This document shows, one piece after another, positions 23,886 through 32,312 of a stretch of DNA of 46,178 nt (positions are counted from its first letter, which is position 1; the number at the start of each line of letters is the position of its first letter). The stretch covers positions 1 to 46,178 of the forward strand of contig JBBRUG010000003.1 of NCBI GenBank assembly GCA_038247995.1, given 5' to 3'. The position numbers were made by a program, and so were the translations under genes. The notes beneath the pieces are model-generated. The model was given only the letters and a program-made list of their open reading frames with translations, searched no databases and was not told the DNA's origin. This DNA comes from JBBRUG01 sp038247995 (GTDB lineage Bacteria > Chloroflexota > Chloroflexia > Chloroflexales > Chloroflexaceae).

Positions 23886-24944
23886 CTATTCCGGCACAAA
23901 CTCCGTGGTGCTGCTGAGGCTGCGCACGAAGGCGGCGATCAGCCGAGCGGCGTTGGTTACGTCGTCGAGGTGGACCATTTCGTTCGGCGAGTGCATATAA
24001 CGATTCGGGATCGAGACGACGCCGCTCGCCACACCGCCGCGCGACTTAAAGATCGCGTCGGCATCGGTGCCGGTATAACGTGGGCTGATCTGCACACTGT
24101 AGGGAATCTGCTCAGCCTCGGCCACGGCGACAAGGCGATCATAAACAAGCGGGCTGTTCGCCGAGCCGCGCGAGAGCGCCGGGCCGCCGCCGAGCTTTAC
24201 ATCGCCCCACTGACGCTGTTCGGCATCGGGATGATCTGTAGCGAATGTGACATCGACGGCAATTGCGACATGCGGATCGAAGCTGTAGGCCGCCGTGGTC
24301 GCGCCGCCGAAGGTAATCTCTTCCTGGGCCGTTGCGACGGCGGCCACCGTCGCCGTCGGGCGATCGGCACTGAGCAGGCGCAACGCCTCCAGCACCACAT
24401 AGGCGCCGATCCGATCATCGAGGCTGCGGCTGACCAAGCGCTGATTGGGCAGTTCATAGAGCGGCGCGTCGATCACGCCCACGCTGCCGACGCGCACATA
24501 CTCCAGCGCCTCAGCGCGGCTGGTAACACCGATGTCGATCCACATGCGCTCGATTGTACTGGCCTGCGTGCGCTCGTCGGGCTTCATCAGGTGAATCGGC
24601 TTCTTGCCGATCACGCCCACCACCTCGCCCGCCTTGCCGAGCAAGCGCACGCGCTGCCCGACAAGCACCTGGGAGTCCCATCCGCCGACGGCGGCGAAAA
24701 AGAGAAAGCCCTGCTCATCGATATGGCTGACCATCACGCCGATTTCATCGATATGACCGGCCAGCAGCACCCGCGGCGCGCCGCCCTCGATCACGGCAAA
24801 GCTGTTGCCCGCGACATCGGCGTACACACTGTCGGCGAAGGTGCGCGCCTCCTCACGCCAGACCCGCGCAGCTGCGGCTTCGTCGCCTGAAGGGCCGGGA
24901 ATACTTAAGAGCCGATGCAGAAATGCGCGACGCGACTCGTCCAT
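23886..24944 (-). CDS. M42-family metallo-aminopeptidase
   Basis: A 352-residue enzyme of peptidase family M42 (glutamyl aminopeptidase/deblocking aminopeptidase; also annotated endoglucanase M or FrvX). The dinuclear metal ligands are visible: H and D in LLAGHIDEIGVM, D in SLDDRIGAYV, the EE pair in ATAQEEITFGG, D in AIAVDVTFATDH, and the last histidine in NRYMHSPNEMVHLDD. M42 enzymes form tetrahedral dodecamers in the cytoplasm and trim peptides released by proteases. AAGGAG overlaps the stop of the hydrolase gene upstream (9-base gap), so they are one transcript. With the dehydrogenase downstream it suggests amino acid catabolism. Confidence 0.93.
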   Translation of the reverse strand: MDESRRAFLHRLLSIPGPSGDEAAAARVWREEARTFADSVYADVAGNSFAVIEGGAPRVLLAGHIDEIGVMVSHIDEQGFLFFAAVGGWDSQVLVGQRVRLLGKAGEVVGVIGKKPIHLMKPDERTQASTIERMWIDIGVTSRAEALEYVRVGSVGVIDAPLYELPNQRLVSRSLDDRIGAYVVLEALRLLSADRPTATVAAVATAQEEITFGGATTAAYSFDPHVAIAVDVTFATDHPDAEQRQWGDVKLGGGPALSRGSANSPLVYDRLVAVAEAEQIPYSVQISPRYTGTDADAIFKSRGGVASGVVSIPNRYMHSPNEMVHLDDVTNAARLIAAFVRSLSSTTEFVPE

Positions 24945-24953
24945 GGGAACTCC

Positions 24954-25934
24954 TTAGTAAGCATGCTGAATGCCCAAGTATAGCTTTTTCAGCCAGGTAA
25001 ACAACTCAGTAAATACCCGTTCACGCACCGGCGGCGCCGACAGCACCAGATCGTGGAGGCCATTTTCGATGGCGATCAGGGTGACATCGCGACCAATCCC
25101 TGGGCCGGATTGGCGCATATGCTCCACGTTAAGCACACAGTCGGCGCGGGTAAAATCATCGCTCCAAACCGTACCGGTATATGAACACGCTGAATGCATC
25201 AGCAACACCGGGCAGGCCACCGCAAGGCCGGCCTGGAGCCGGCGCTGACCCTGGCGGATCGCGCGCAGCCAACCGGCGTAGGTCGGGAAGCCCTCGATTG
25301 GTTTCCAGCGCGGATCAAACGCCCACTCGCCGTGATAATCCTGGTGAACACTCTGCGCATAGAGCGGCGAAATCTGGTTGGGCAGGGTCACGTTGGGCGC
25401 CAGCGCGCCGACCTGCGCCATCACATCGCCTACAACACGCAGAGCAGCGTCGGCATTCAGATCGAAAAATGGACTGTTGAGGAACAACGCGCCGATTTCG
25501 TCGCGCTGTGCGCCTTCGTGGGCGTAGAGCGCACCGGTTAGTCCGCCGGTTGAATGGCCGTTAAGCACTAACAGCCCGTCATGTTCGGCGCGAATGATCG
25601 TGATCGCACGGTCGATCTCGGCATAATACTCGCGCAAATCGCGGCAAGTATTGGGGAGTTGATGCGGCCGGATTGAACGCCCATAGCGCCGTAGATCGAG
25701 GGCGTAAAAGGCGTAGCCCTGCTCAGCGTAGGCTGCGGCCAGGTGGGCCTGAAAGAAATAATCGACGAAGCCGTGGAGGTAAAGCACAGCGCGGCCCGTC
25801 GGCTGGGCGGCCCGCCGACGCACCAGGGTCGCGACGCAGGGGCCGTCGTAGGCGCTGGGCAAGGCGATTGTTGTAGCCTCACAGCCGGCGAGCGGGTCGG
25901 GCGCCCAGATTGGGGCAAGGGTGGGTGTATTCAT
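24954..25934 (-). CDS. alpha/beta hydrolase, lysophospholipase/monoglyceride-lipase-like
   Basis: A 326-residue enzyme starting MNTPTLAPIW. Nucleophile elbow GHSTGG, oxyanion region LYLHGFVDYFF, an LRRYGRSIRP segment, and a C-terminal ENGLHDLVLS that supplies the catalytic histidine. No signal peptide, so cytoplasmic. It resembles the Hydrolase_4 (serine aminopeptidase S33-like) family. The frame is open far upstream, but a good promoter (25942-25971) lies directly before this ATG, so the extra N-terminal residues would not be transcribed; an ATG three codons earlier (25943) overlaps the -10 box. Substrate: acylglycerol or similar ester, not determinable. Co-transcribed with the M42 peptidase. 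Confidence 0.88.
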   Translation of the reverse strand: MNTPTLAPIWAPDPLAGCEATTIALPSAYDGPCVATLVRRRAAQPTGRAVLYLHGFVDYFFQAHLAAAYAEQGYAFYALDLRRYGRSIRPHQLPNTCRDLREYYAEIDRAITIIRAEHDGLLVLNGHSTGGLTGALYAHEGAQRDEIGALFLNSPFFDLNADAALRVVGDVMAQVGALAPNVTLPNQISPLYAQSVHQDYHGEWAFDPRWKPIEGFPTYAGWLRAIRQGQRRLQAGLAVACPVLLMHSACSYTGTVWSDDFTRADCVLNVEHMRQSGPGIGRDVTLIAIENGLHDLVLSAPPVRERVFTELFTWLKKLYLGIQHAY

Positions 25935-25941
25935 TACACAC

Positions 25942-25971
25942 ATTGTAATCCGACGGCGCAAAAGCGTCCAA
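25942..25971 (-). promoter_or_regulatory. promoter giving a (near-)leaderless hydrolase mRNA
   Basis: Minus strand TTGGAC (25971-25966), 18-base spacer, TACAAT (25947-25942). The expected transcription start is near 25935, which is next to the ATG at 25934. No Shine-Dalgarno is present, in keeping with leaderless translation. Confidence 0.6.
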
Positions 25972-26023
25972 CAGAGGAAATCGATGCGCCAGGTTCGAGT
26001 GGAGCAGGGCAGGGGCATGGGAA

Positions 26024-26075
26024 TAAAAAAGCGGCCGTCTGGGAAGGGTCTTAGCCCGCTGTCCCAAACGACCAC
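26024..26075 (-). terminator. strong intrinsic terminator (14-bp stem plus T6)
   Basis: On the minus strand GTGGTCGTTTGGGA (26075-26062) pairs with TCCCAGACGGCCGC (26044-26031) including three G-T wobbles, with an inner GGG/CCC step, and TTTTTT follows at 26030-26025. It reads in the same direction as the broken DNRLRE gene upstream, but 250 bases after its last codon. Confidence 0.8.
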
Positions 26076-26324
26076 ACTGGTTTTACGCCGCCGTGCGCGG
26101 CAGAAGATTGTTGGCGACCTCAGCCGCCGCTCTACTATACCGAGGCGTGTGCCGCCCATTAAGGGGCGTGGTTAGGAATTGAACCTTATTTGCATTGCAC
26201 GATTGGTACTAAGACCTTTTGGGAGAACAGCTATAGAGATAGCCTTGCCGTAAACCGTGCTGCGAAGAAGCTACATCAGAAAGTCATAATCCGTTGGTGT
26301 CGCGGCAACGACATTTGAGAGTTC
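26076..26324 (-). other. structured intergenic stretch, possible small RNA and AT-richer gene remnant
   Basis: No intact gene. On the minus strand a TATAGT box (26138-26133) is followed by a GGCG...CGCC hairpin, a GCCGC/GCGGC hairpin (about 26088-26103) and the terminator at 26024-26075, together the layout of a roughly 100-nt small RNA. Bases about 26176-26320 are AT-richer; on the plus strand they hold an open frame of about 50 codons without a start (ending in WCRGNDI), perhaps a remnant of a lost gene. I could not match either to a known family. Confidence 0.35.
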
Positions 26325-28363
26325 TCAACACACGATCGCTCCTGCCGTCGTTAAGCCGCAACTGAAGCTTGCGCCGGCACCAACGGACTCAAACGTGGCA
26401 TTGGTCATGACGGCAGCATTGGACAGATCAGCGTTGTCTTGAGATGATGCTGCCGACAGGCTCGTCAGGAATGCCAGGTAAATTCGATAGTCTGAAGAAC
26501 GAGCTTGCATGCGCTGTTCAACCGTATTCAGTTGCCCATTATCTGACAGGAGGCCAGCTTCTTCGGCAGGCACGATCGCAATGGCGCTGAGTTTGGGGTT
26601 CTCGATGCGCTTGATAAAGGCGAACGAGACAGCGCCATCGCTAATCGTCACCGGGAAGGCTTCCATCGTCGCCACGTTCTGACCGACCTCGGCGAAGATG
26701 TCATAGTTGCTCAGCACTGTAGCGCCTTCAAGCTGCACATCAAAGGTGCGTTGATTAACCGCATTCTTCGTCAGTTCGGCGAAGTACAGGCGCACCTCGT
26801 ACGCACCATTTGTCACCGGGATGCTGAAGGTGAAGGCGGTTGCGCCAACGCTGGCCGAGCCGGCCCATTCGCTCTGGAAGATTGCATTATTCATCCCCGC
26901 CGGAATGCCAGTGACGGTGTTGCTGGTGCTGAAGGGGAAGCCGCCACTTACCTGCCGCTACAGTTCCCGCTGCTGCTACACGCCTGCCAGGTTGTGCCAC
27001 TGACCGTCTGCGCCCCGCCGCCGCCATTCGCCCGCACCGTTGAAGTGCCCGAAACGGGCGTCGCTGGCGGCGTATTCGTTGCTATAGGCGTGTTCGTCGC
27101 TGTTGGCGAGGAAGTGGGTGTCGCTGTCAACGTTGGTGTCGGGGTAGGGGAGACGGATACCGTACCACCTGCCGCCCACGTCAACGCAGACTCAAAGAGG
27201 TTCCATCCATTGGCATTTGCAACTGTTGGAGCAGTGCCCCGGAAGAAGAAGCCAATGCGGCGAGCTGGCGCTGCCATCCCTGCCATCGTACTGCCTTGCT
27301 CATAGGCAAAGATCATCGCTTGCGCACTATTACCAGGTACTGTTGCAACGACAATCGCATCACCTGCTGGATTACCATAGGTCATCCACGCTGAACTGGT
27401 GAGCACCGTCGTCGTGCCACTCAGTCCAGCGGCAGCAAGAGGATGCGACGGATTGGTAATAGCCACTTGCGTGAGGTTTGTCACATACGACCCAGCGATG
27501 GAACTCATGCCCAGGTCGTCATAGAGGGCTTCGTGCCAATTGATCAGCGGCACAGTGACATCACGCAGTTTGGTTCCCACGGCACTCGCTGAGGCAGACG
27601 CTGAAATCAAGACCACGCTCTTGCCGGTTGCATCGGCTGCTGTTACAGCCGACGCCGAAATGAGCGTGACTGTGTAGCCTAAGCTTTCGAGACGGCTGAT
27701 GACGGCCTGATCCCCCGTGTTACTACTCGACCCCACCAGGAGTGCCGTTTTTGGCCCTCCGCCGATCGGCGTCTGTGTTGGGGAGGACGTGTTCGTTGCT
27801 GTAGCCGTCGGAGTCGGCGTGACTGTCGGTGTATTCGTTGCTATGGGTGTATTCGTCATTGTCGACGTTGGGGTGGACGTTGCTATAGGCGTGGGCGTGT
27901 TCGTCGCCGTCGGAGAGACGACGGGTGTCGCTGTAGGTGTGGGATCTGTTCCCGCTGGAGCAGCAAGTGTCAGAACGAGTTGGGGCGGGAAATTGCCTTC
28001 TCTGGAGGAAAAGAGCACTTCGTCTATGCTCCTGCTCTGGAGCGCAAAATTGTATACGCCGGTACGATGCACCAGCTGGGTGACATCGAACTCAACCCAG
28101 GTACCGGAGTGTACTTCAGCAACAGCGCTCATAAGCAAGCCAGGGGCTGTTATTGGTGGGAAGCCAAAGTAGGATCCGGTAAACTGCTGTTCTTGCCAAT
28201 TTCCCCCTGTGGCTGTGTGTACGCGCACCTCTTCACCGCCGCCCTCGATGGCATAGAGACGCAACCGAGCGCTCGCTACGGCGTAGGGTAGCGTACTAAC
28301 GTTAAAACGCAAGAGGCTATATACATCACCAATACCCTGCACTGCGAGCGTCGTAGTAAAACC
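26325..28363 (-). pseudogene. broken DNRLRE / GATase-like / malectin surface protein
   Basis: Remains of a secreted carbohydrate-binding protein. In order: a DNRLRE domain lacking its first strands and signal peptide (VYSLLRFNVSTLP near the 5' break), a Pro/Thr linker, a GATase-like domain (TALLVGSSSNTGDQAVISRL to WNLFESALTWAAG), a second linker, and a malectin domain. The malectin domain starts VRANGGGGAQTVSG and runs into TAA at 26950-26948; the rest (FPFSTSNTVTGIPAG, then YEVRLYFAELT, FDIFAEVG-like and ENPKLSAI) continues in another frame, so there is a frameshift at about 26945-26952. After a YLAFLTS segment an RCC1-like repeat stops abruptly at CGLTTAGAIVC. The 5' side is cut by the ISL3 element. 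Three lesions make it non-functional. Confidence 0.85.
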
Positions 28364-29776
28364 GGCTCTCCAGGATTTCCCGGAGTCGGCCCTACATCTA
28401 GTAAGCCGGGGCGGCTTGCAGACCGAGCCGCCGATAGCCCTCGAGGTCAAGCGTGATGCGTTGGAACAGGCGGCGGTGATTGGTTATGCCGAAACAACGG
28501 CGCTTGAGCACCTTGCGTTTGTTGTTCAGGCCCTCCACGAAGCCACTGTTCTGATGCTTGCGGAAGTAGTTGGCAATGCCGTCCAGCCAGGTGTCCAATA
28601 GCTTCAGGAAGCCGTTGAAGCAGGCCACGCCACGGGCCAGCACCTTGCGCCGCCAGGCTTTCAACCGGCGCAGACCTGCCGCTTTGGAACGGGTACGGTC
28701 AAAGATCTGGGTTAGCTCTTCGCGGAGGTTGTAGGCCTCTTCGAGGGCTGGACTATACGAGAGGAACTGGTCACGGCGGTCGCGTTCCGCATCGGTCAAG
28801 GTCGAGGCGCGCTTCCGCAGCGGCCACATGGTGTGCTTGAGCGTCTCTGCTTGTGCGGGCGTGAGGGTCTTGCGCAGGCGCTTCAGTTCCGCTTTGCGCA
28901 AGCTGTCGACGGCATCGGCGGCATGGGTGGCTACATGAAACCGATCAATGACGAGGGCCGCGTGCGGCAGCACCTCCTCGGCGGCGCGCACATAGGCCTC
29001 CCACATGTCGGTACAGACGGTACGGATGCGCTGGCGCATCGGCGCGGGGATGGTCTGCATCCAGGCTACCATGGTCGCTTTGGTGCGATCGGGCAGCACC
29101 GCCAGCAGGTGGAGCGTGCCATCCGCTTCCTGCGCGGTCACGATGGCGACGAAATCGCGGTGGCCTTTCTTGAGCGCAATCTCGTCAATCCCGATCACTG
29201 TGAACGGCGGCAGCGTGTCCCACGCGGTGGTCGACTCGATCCGGCGGTCAATCACGCCCAGCACGGCATCCGGCAAGACCTCGGCTTTGCGGCAGACATC
29301 GACGATGGTGCTGTTGATCAGCAAGACGAGCAGGTGCTGCTCAAAGGCGTTGGTAAAAGGGGTATTGGGCGTGTACCAGGGCCGCACCTGGGTGGTGGTT
29401 GGATGGTCATCGCAGAAGGGGCAGCGAAAGCGCTTGGGCCGGATCTCAATCCAGACCTGCATGCCCAGGATCGGCAGGTGACGCAAGCGAATGGGACGGT
29501 CGGTGCCGGCCGAGTCGGTAATCGTGCGGCCACACTTCCGACAGGTGGTGCTGGTCAGCGTACTGCGGACTTCAATCAGCAACTCGCGCGAGGAGTTCAC
29601 ATCCGTTCGGATCACGTCGACATCGGGCAAATCCAGCGGGATGGCAATCGTGGGGCGCTTCGCCATACAGCACTCCTTATGGTGGCTCGGCGGGTCTGGC
29701 GGCATCATCCCACCAATCGGGCGCTCAGGCAAGGGGTACTACATCTAGGGGCTGATCCGGGAGATCCTAGAGAGCC
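28364..29776 (-). mobile_element. ISL3-family insertion sequence, complete, 1413 bp
   Basis: Terminal inverted repeats of 44 bases, both starting GGCTCTC inwards (left 28364-28407; right 29776-29733), match at 34 of 44 positions. The start with GGCTCT is as in many ISL3 elements. One transposase gene fills the element. The eight bases outside the left end (GTAAAACC) and right end (ACTTCAGC) differ, so no target duplication is present. The left end cuts the DNRLRE gene; the right end supplies the stop codon of the histidine kinase. Confidence 0.88.
28398..29666 (-). CDS. ISL3-family transposase
   Basis: A 422-residue transposase. The ATG at 29666 (MAKRPTIAIPLDLPDV) is preceded by AAGGAG; the frame is open 22 codons further up without a ribosome-binding site. 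An N-terminal zinc-ribbon (CRKCGRTI ... RCPFCDDH) is typical of ISL3 (zf-ISL3), followed by a helix-turn-helix region and the DDE core: D in VIGIDEIALKKGHRDF, D in VCTDMWEAY, and E in GFVEGLNNKRKVLKRRCFG. The length is normal for the family and the frame is intact, so the enzyme may be active. The last codons lie within the left terminal inverted repeat. Confidence 0.95.
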   Translation of the reverse strand: MAKRPTIAIPLDLPDVDVIRTDVNSSRELLIEVRSTLTSTTCRKCGRTITDSAGTDRPIRLRHLPILGMQVWIEIRPKRFRCPFCDDHPTTTQVRPWYTPNTPFTNAFEQHLLVLLINSTIVDVCRKAEVLPDAVLGVIDRRIESTTAWDTLPPFTVIGIDEIALKKGHRDFVAIVTAQEADGTLHLLAVLPDRTKATMVAWMQTIPAPMRQRIRTVCTDMWEAYVRAAEEVLPHAALVIDRFHVATHAADAVDSLRKAELKRLRKTLTPAQAETLKHTMWPLRKRASTLTDAERDRRDQFLSYSPALEEAYNLREELTQIFDRTRSKAAGLRRLKAWRRKVLARGVACFNGFLKLLDTWLDGIANYFRKHQNSGFVEGLNNKRKVLKRRCFGITNHRRLFQRITLDLEGYRRLGLQAAPAY

Positions 29777-31296
29777 ACTTCAGCTTCATCAATAATTACT
29801 CCTGGCAACGCAGCCCGCACCAGCGTTCCCAAGCCAGGTGCTGTTATGATTGTCAGTGTACCATTGCAGCTATCGGCACGCTCGAGCATGCCCAATAGCC
29901 CATAGTGGCCCTGCGCGGCCAGGTCGGCCCAGTTGGTTGGGAGTGTAAAGCCCTTGCCATCGTCGGTAATGTCCAGGATCACCGCCTCAGCGTCCCAGGC
30001 AAACCGCACGCTGATCGTTTGTGCATTGGCGTGGCGGAGGATGTTCGTGCAAGCGGCTTGATAGATTCGATACAGATGGATGCGAACGTCCTCATCGAGC
30101 ACAAGACAATCGGCCTGAAGCGCCTTGCGCAGCCGAAGTTCTGGATGCGCACGCTGAAGATCGTGCAAGTGACTTTCAATCGCAGCAGTGAGGCCAAGCG
30201 ACTGCAGGGCGGGCGGACGTAATTCGACACACCACGAGCGTAAAGCACCTATCACATTATTAATCACCTGGTGTACTGTAGGTGACGCCTTGTTCCCTAT
30301 CTGTCGTTGACTCAACAGTGTGAGTTGGACCTGGTACAGTTCCTGGAGCGGACCATCGTGTAGCTCCTGCGCCAGACGCACGAATGCGGCATCCTGATGC
30401 GCGGTTAGGCGACGGCGCACATCGCGTAAGGCTTGTTGAGCCAACCACGGTTCTGTCGTGTCCGTTCCGGTACAGACAATCGTGCGCGTTTGCGCATCAG
30501 AACCAGCGACAAGCTGAATATCCCACTCAATCCGGCGGGTGCCAAGCGCAGACTCAGGCCACACATTCACATAGCGTTTGGGCAGACGATCCAGCACGCC
30601 CTGGGTCAAATCAGGGATGTAGGCGTGTGCATCGTGGGGGATCAGGCCATAGTCCCAGAGATAGTTGCCGACAATGGCTTCGGCAGCAATCCCGGTGAGT
30701 TGTTCGCAGGCCCGATTGAACATCAGCACCTGACCGGCGCCGTCAAGCACCATAATCAGCGCCTGGGTGCGATCAAGCGCTGTGGCAATGCTGGGAGGCG
30801 GCTCAAGAGGAATTGGAGCCTGGGTTAAAGCCGCTTCATAATTGCGCATCCCGAGCGCGCATCCTGCTGCAAATTCGCCGAGCAGCGCCGCTCCGCGGGC
30901 ATGGATATCGGGACAGTCGCTGGTTGCACATATCGCCCAGATCCACTGGGCCAGCCAACGATGCAGATCACTCACGCCGTCAACTTCCGCTGCAAAAAAC
31001 CGGCCGATCTGTACGCCGATCTGGCGGATGAGGAGAGGCGGCGCCTGAGCATCGTGGAGGAGACGCGAAGCCTGGAGCTGGAGATCATGGAGGGCTGAAC
31101 GCACTAACGGGGCCTGAGACTGCGGAAATTCGGGTAAAGTGGGCAGTTCAAGGTGAACCTGTCGCCTACGATCTTGGCGAACGGGGAAAGACGGATGCGT
31201 TACCGAAGTGGCGTCGGCGTGCACATGCAGCTCCTCTAGGCAACAGCGTTGTTCAGCAACGTACAAAGAGGTTTGGGCGAGCTGTGCTCTATGCAT
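29767..31296 (-). CDS. NarL/DesK-type sensor histidine kinase with PAS domain
   Basis: A 509-residue cytoplasmic kinase. I start at the ATG at 31296 because a candidate promoter (31314-31343) lies inside the longer open frame. Residues about 60-165 are a helical region without a known domain, about 170-280 a PAS domain (ALIMVLDGAGQVLMFNRACE), H313 in LAQELHDGPLQEL is the HisKA_3 phosphorylation site, and the HATPase domain has DITDDGKGF and HYGLLGMLERAD. No transmembrane segment is seen. The last three codons (Val-Ala-Leu) and the stop come from the ISL3 inverted repeat, so the natural C-terminus is altered by a few residues. No response regulator is adjacent; one may have been lost with the rearrangement. 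Confidence 0.87.
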   Translation of the reverse strand: MHRAQLAQTSLYVAEQRCCLEELHVHADATSVTHPSFPVRQDRRRQVHLELPTLPEFPQSQAPLVRSALHDLQLQASRLLHDAQAPPLLIRQIGVQIGRFFAAEVDGVSDLHRWLAQWIWAICATSDCPDIHARGAALLGEFAAGCALGMRNYEAALTQAPIPLEPPPSIATALDRTQALIMVLDGAGQVLMFNRACEQLTGIAAEAIVGNYLWDYGLIPHDAHAYIPDLTQGVLDRLPKRYVNVWPESALGTRRIEWDIQLVAGSDAQTRTIVCTGTDTTEPWLAQQALRDVRRRLTAHQDAAFVRLAQELHDGPLQELYQVQLTLLSQRQIGNKASPTVHQVINNVIGALRSWCVELRPPALQSLGLTAAIESHLHDLQRAHPELRLRKALQADCLVLDEDVRIHLYRIYQAACTNILRHANAQTISVRFAWDAEAVILDITDDGKGFTLPTNWADLAAQGHYGLLGMLERADSCNGTLTIITAPGLGTLVRAALPGVIIDEAEVAL

Positions 31297-31313
31297 AGCG
31301 AGTGAGCGCTTCG

Positions 31314-31343
31314 ATTTTAGCACGCTTCTTAACTTTAAAACAA
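31314..31343 (-). promoter_or_regulatory. putative promoter of the histidine kinase
   Basis: Minus strand TTGTTT (31343-31338), 18-base spacer, TAAAAT (31319-31314), in an AT-rich island. The predicted start leaves about ten bases before the ATG at 31296. Confidence 0.4.
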
Positions 31344-31475
31344 CCACTACCATTTCGATTTTGTCACCTTGCGTACAGAGGATCACACGCCCGTTGCGCT
31401 ACAGATCAACCTACAGCCCTAGCAGGCCGTTCCGTGGTATGCTAGAAAGAATGCAACGTGTAAAAGGAACAAGCT

Positions 31476-32303
31476 ATGCGGCGGATCGCAGTGCTCTACA
31501 ACCCATTCGCAGAAGCATCGATCCAGCATTCGATCAAGCTCGTCGCGTGGCTGCGCGAGCGCGGGGTCGAGGCGATGCGCGGCGTTTCACAGGAGTATCG
31601 CGATCAGCCCCGATCGCTGGACGACACCGATCTGATGGTGGCGCTGGGCGGCGACGGCACGATTCTGCGCGCGGCACGGCTCACTTTTGATCGCCCGATC
31701 CCAGTCCTGGCGGTGGCGCTTGGCCACCTGAGCTTTATGGCCGAGATCGGCCCCGAAGAGCTCTACAACGGTATGGGGCGGATCTTGGAAGGCGGGGGTT
31801 GGCACGATGAACGGGCTTTAATCTGGGCCAGACTTTGGCGCGAAGGGCGCCAGATCGCCGAGTTCACAGCGCTCAACGAGGTCGTTATTGCCCGCAGTGA
31901 CCTAACCAGGATTGTGAATGTTCAAGTTACGATCGACGACTCGTTGCTCACAACCTACCTCGCCGATGGAGTGCTGGTGGCAACCTCCACCGGATCTACG
32001 GCATATGCCCTGGCCGCTGGCGGGCCGATCGTCGATCCGCGCTCGCGGGCGCCGGTGCTTGTGCCCATCGCCGCCCACCTGACCAATATTCCCTCAATGG
32101 TGCTGCACGAAAATGCCGTGGTAACCCTGGCTTTGCGCAGCCGCCACAAAGCTAGCCTGACGATCGACGGCAGCGAGAGTATCGCGTTACAGCAAGACGA
32201 TGAAGTAATGGTGCGTCGGAGTTCGAAGGTTTCCACATTTGTGCGCCTCCGCCCGACCAGCCAATTTTATACGCGCCTCGTGGCGCGGTTGCGCCGCGAT
32301 TAA
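31476..32303 (+). CDS. nadK: NAD kinase
   Basis: A 275-residue enzyme phosphorylating NAD to NADP. The signature GGDGT is at residues 58-62 (LMVALGGDGTILRAA), followed by the conserved NEVVIARSD segment and the Gly-rich STGSTAYALAAGGPIVDP near residue 170, the second hallmark motif. The usual GxLGF segment reads LGHLSFMAEI, a mild deviation. AAAGGAA precedes the ATG. A weak -10 box TATGCT at 31438-31443 could drive it, divergent from the histidine kinase. It is followed nine bases later by the SRPBCC gene, so they form a two-gene operon. Confidence 0.95.
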   Translation: MRRIAVLYNPFAEASIQHSIKLVAWLRERGVEAMRGVSQEYRDQPRSLDDTDLMVALGGDGTILRAARLTFDRPIPVLAVALGHLSFMAEIGPEELYNGMGRILEGGGWHDERALIWARLWREGRQIAEFTALNEVVIARSDLTRIVNVQVTIDDSLLTTYLADGVLVATSTGSTAYALAAGGPIVDPRSRAPVLVPIAAHLTNIPSMVLHENAVVTLALRSRHKASLTIDGSESIALQQDDEVMVRRSSKVSTFVRLRPTSQFYTRLVARLRRD

Positions 32304-32312
32304 GGAGAAAGA

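Noticed and set aside
23771..23899. N-terminal extension of the dehydrogenase
   Set aside because: It runs through the -10 box and direct repeats and has no family match; the start at 23770 has a strong Shine-Dalgarno.
25985..26010. tRNA suggested by a GGTTCGAGT T-loop-like string
   Set aside because: No matching T-stem, anticodon arm or acceptor stem can be drawn around it.
28392..29748. CTACATCTAG on both sides of the transposase as a target-site duplication
   Set aside because: The 10-mer lies within the 44-base terminal inverted repeats, so it is part of the IS; the true flanks do not match.
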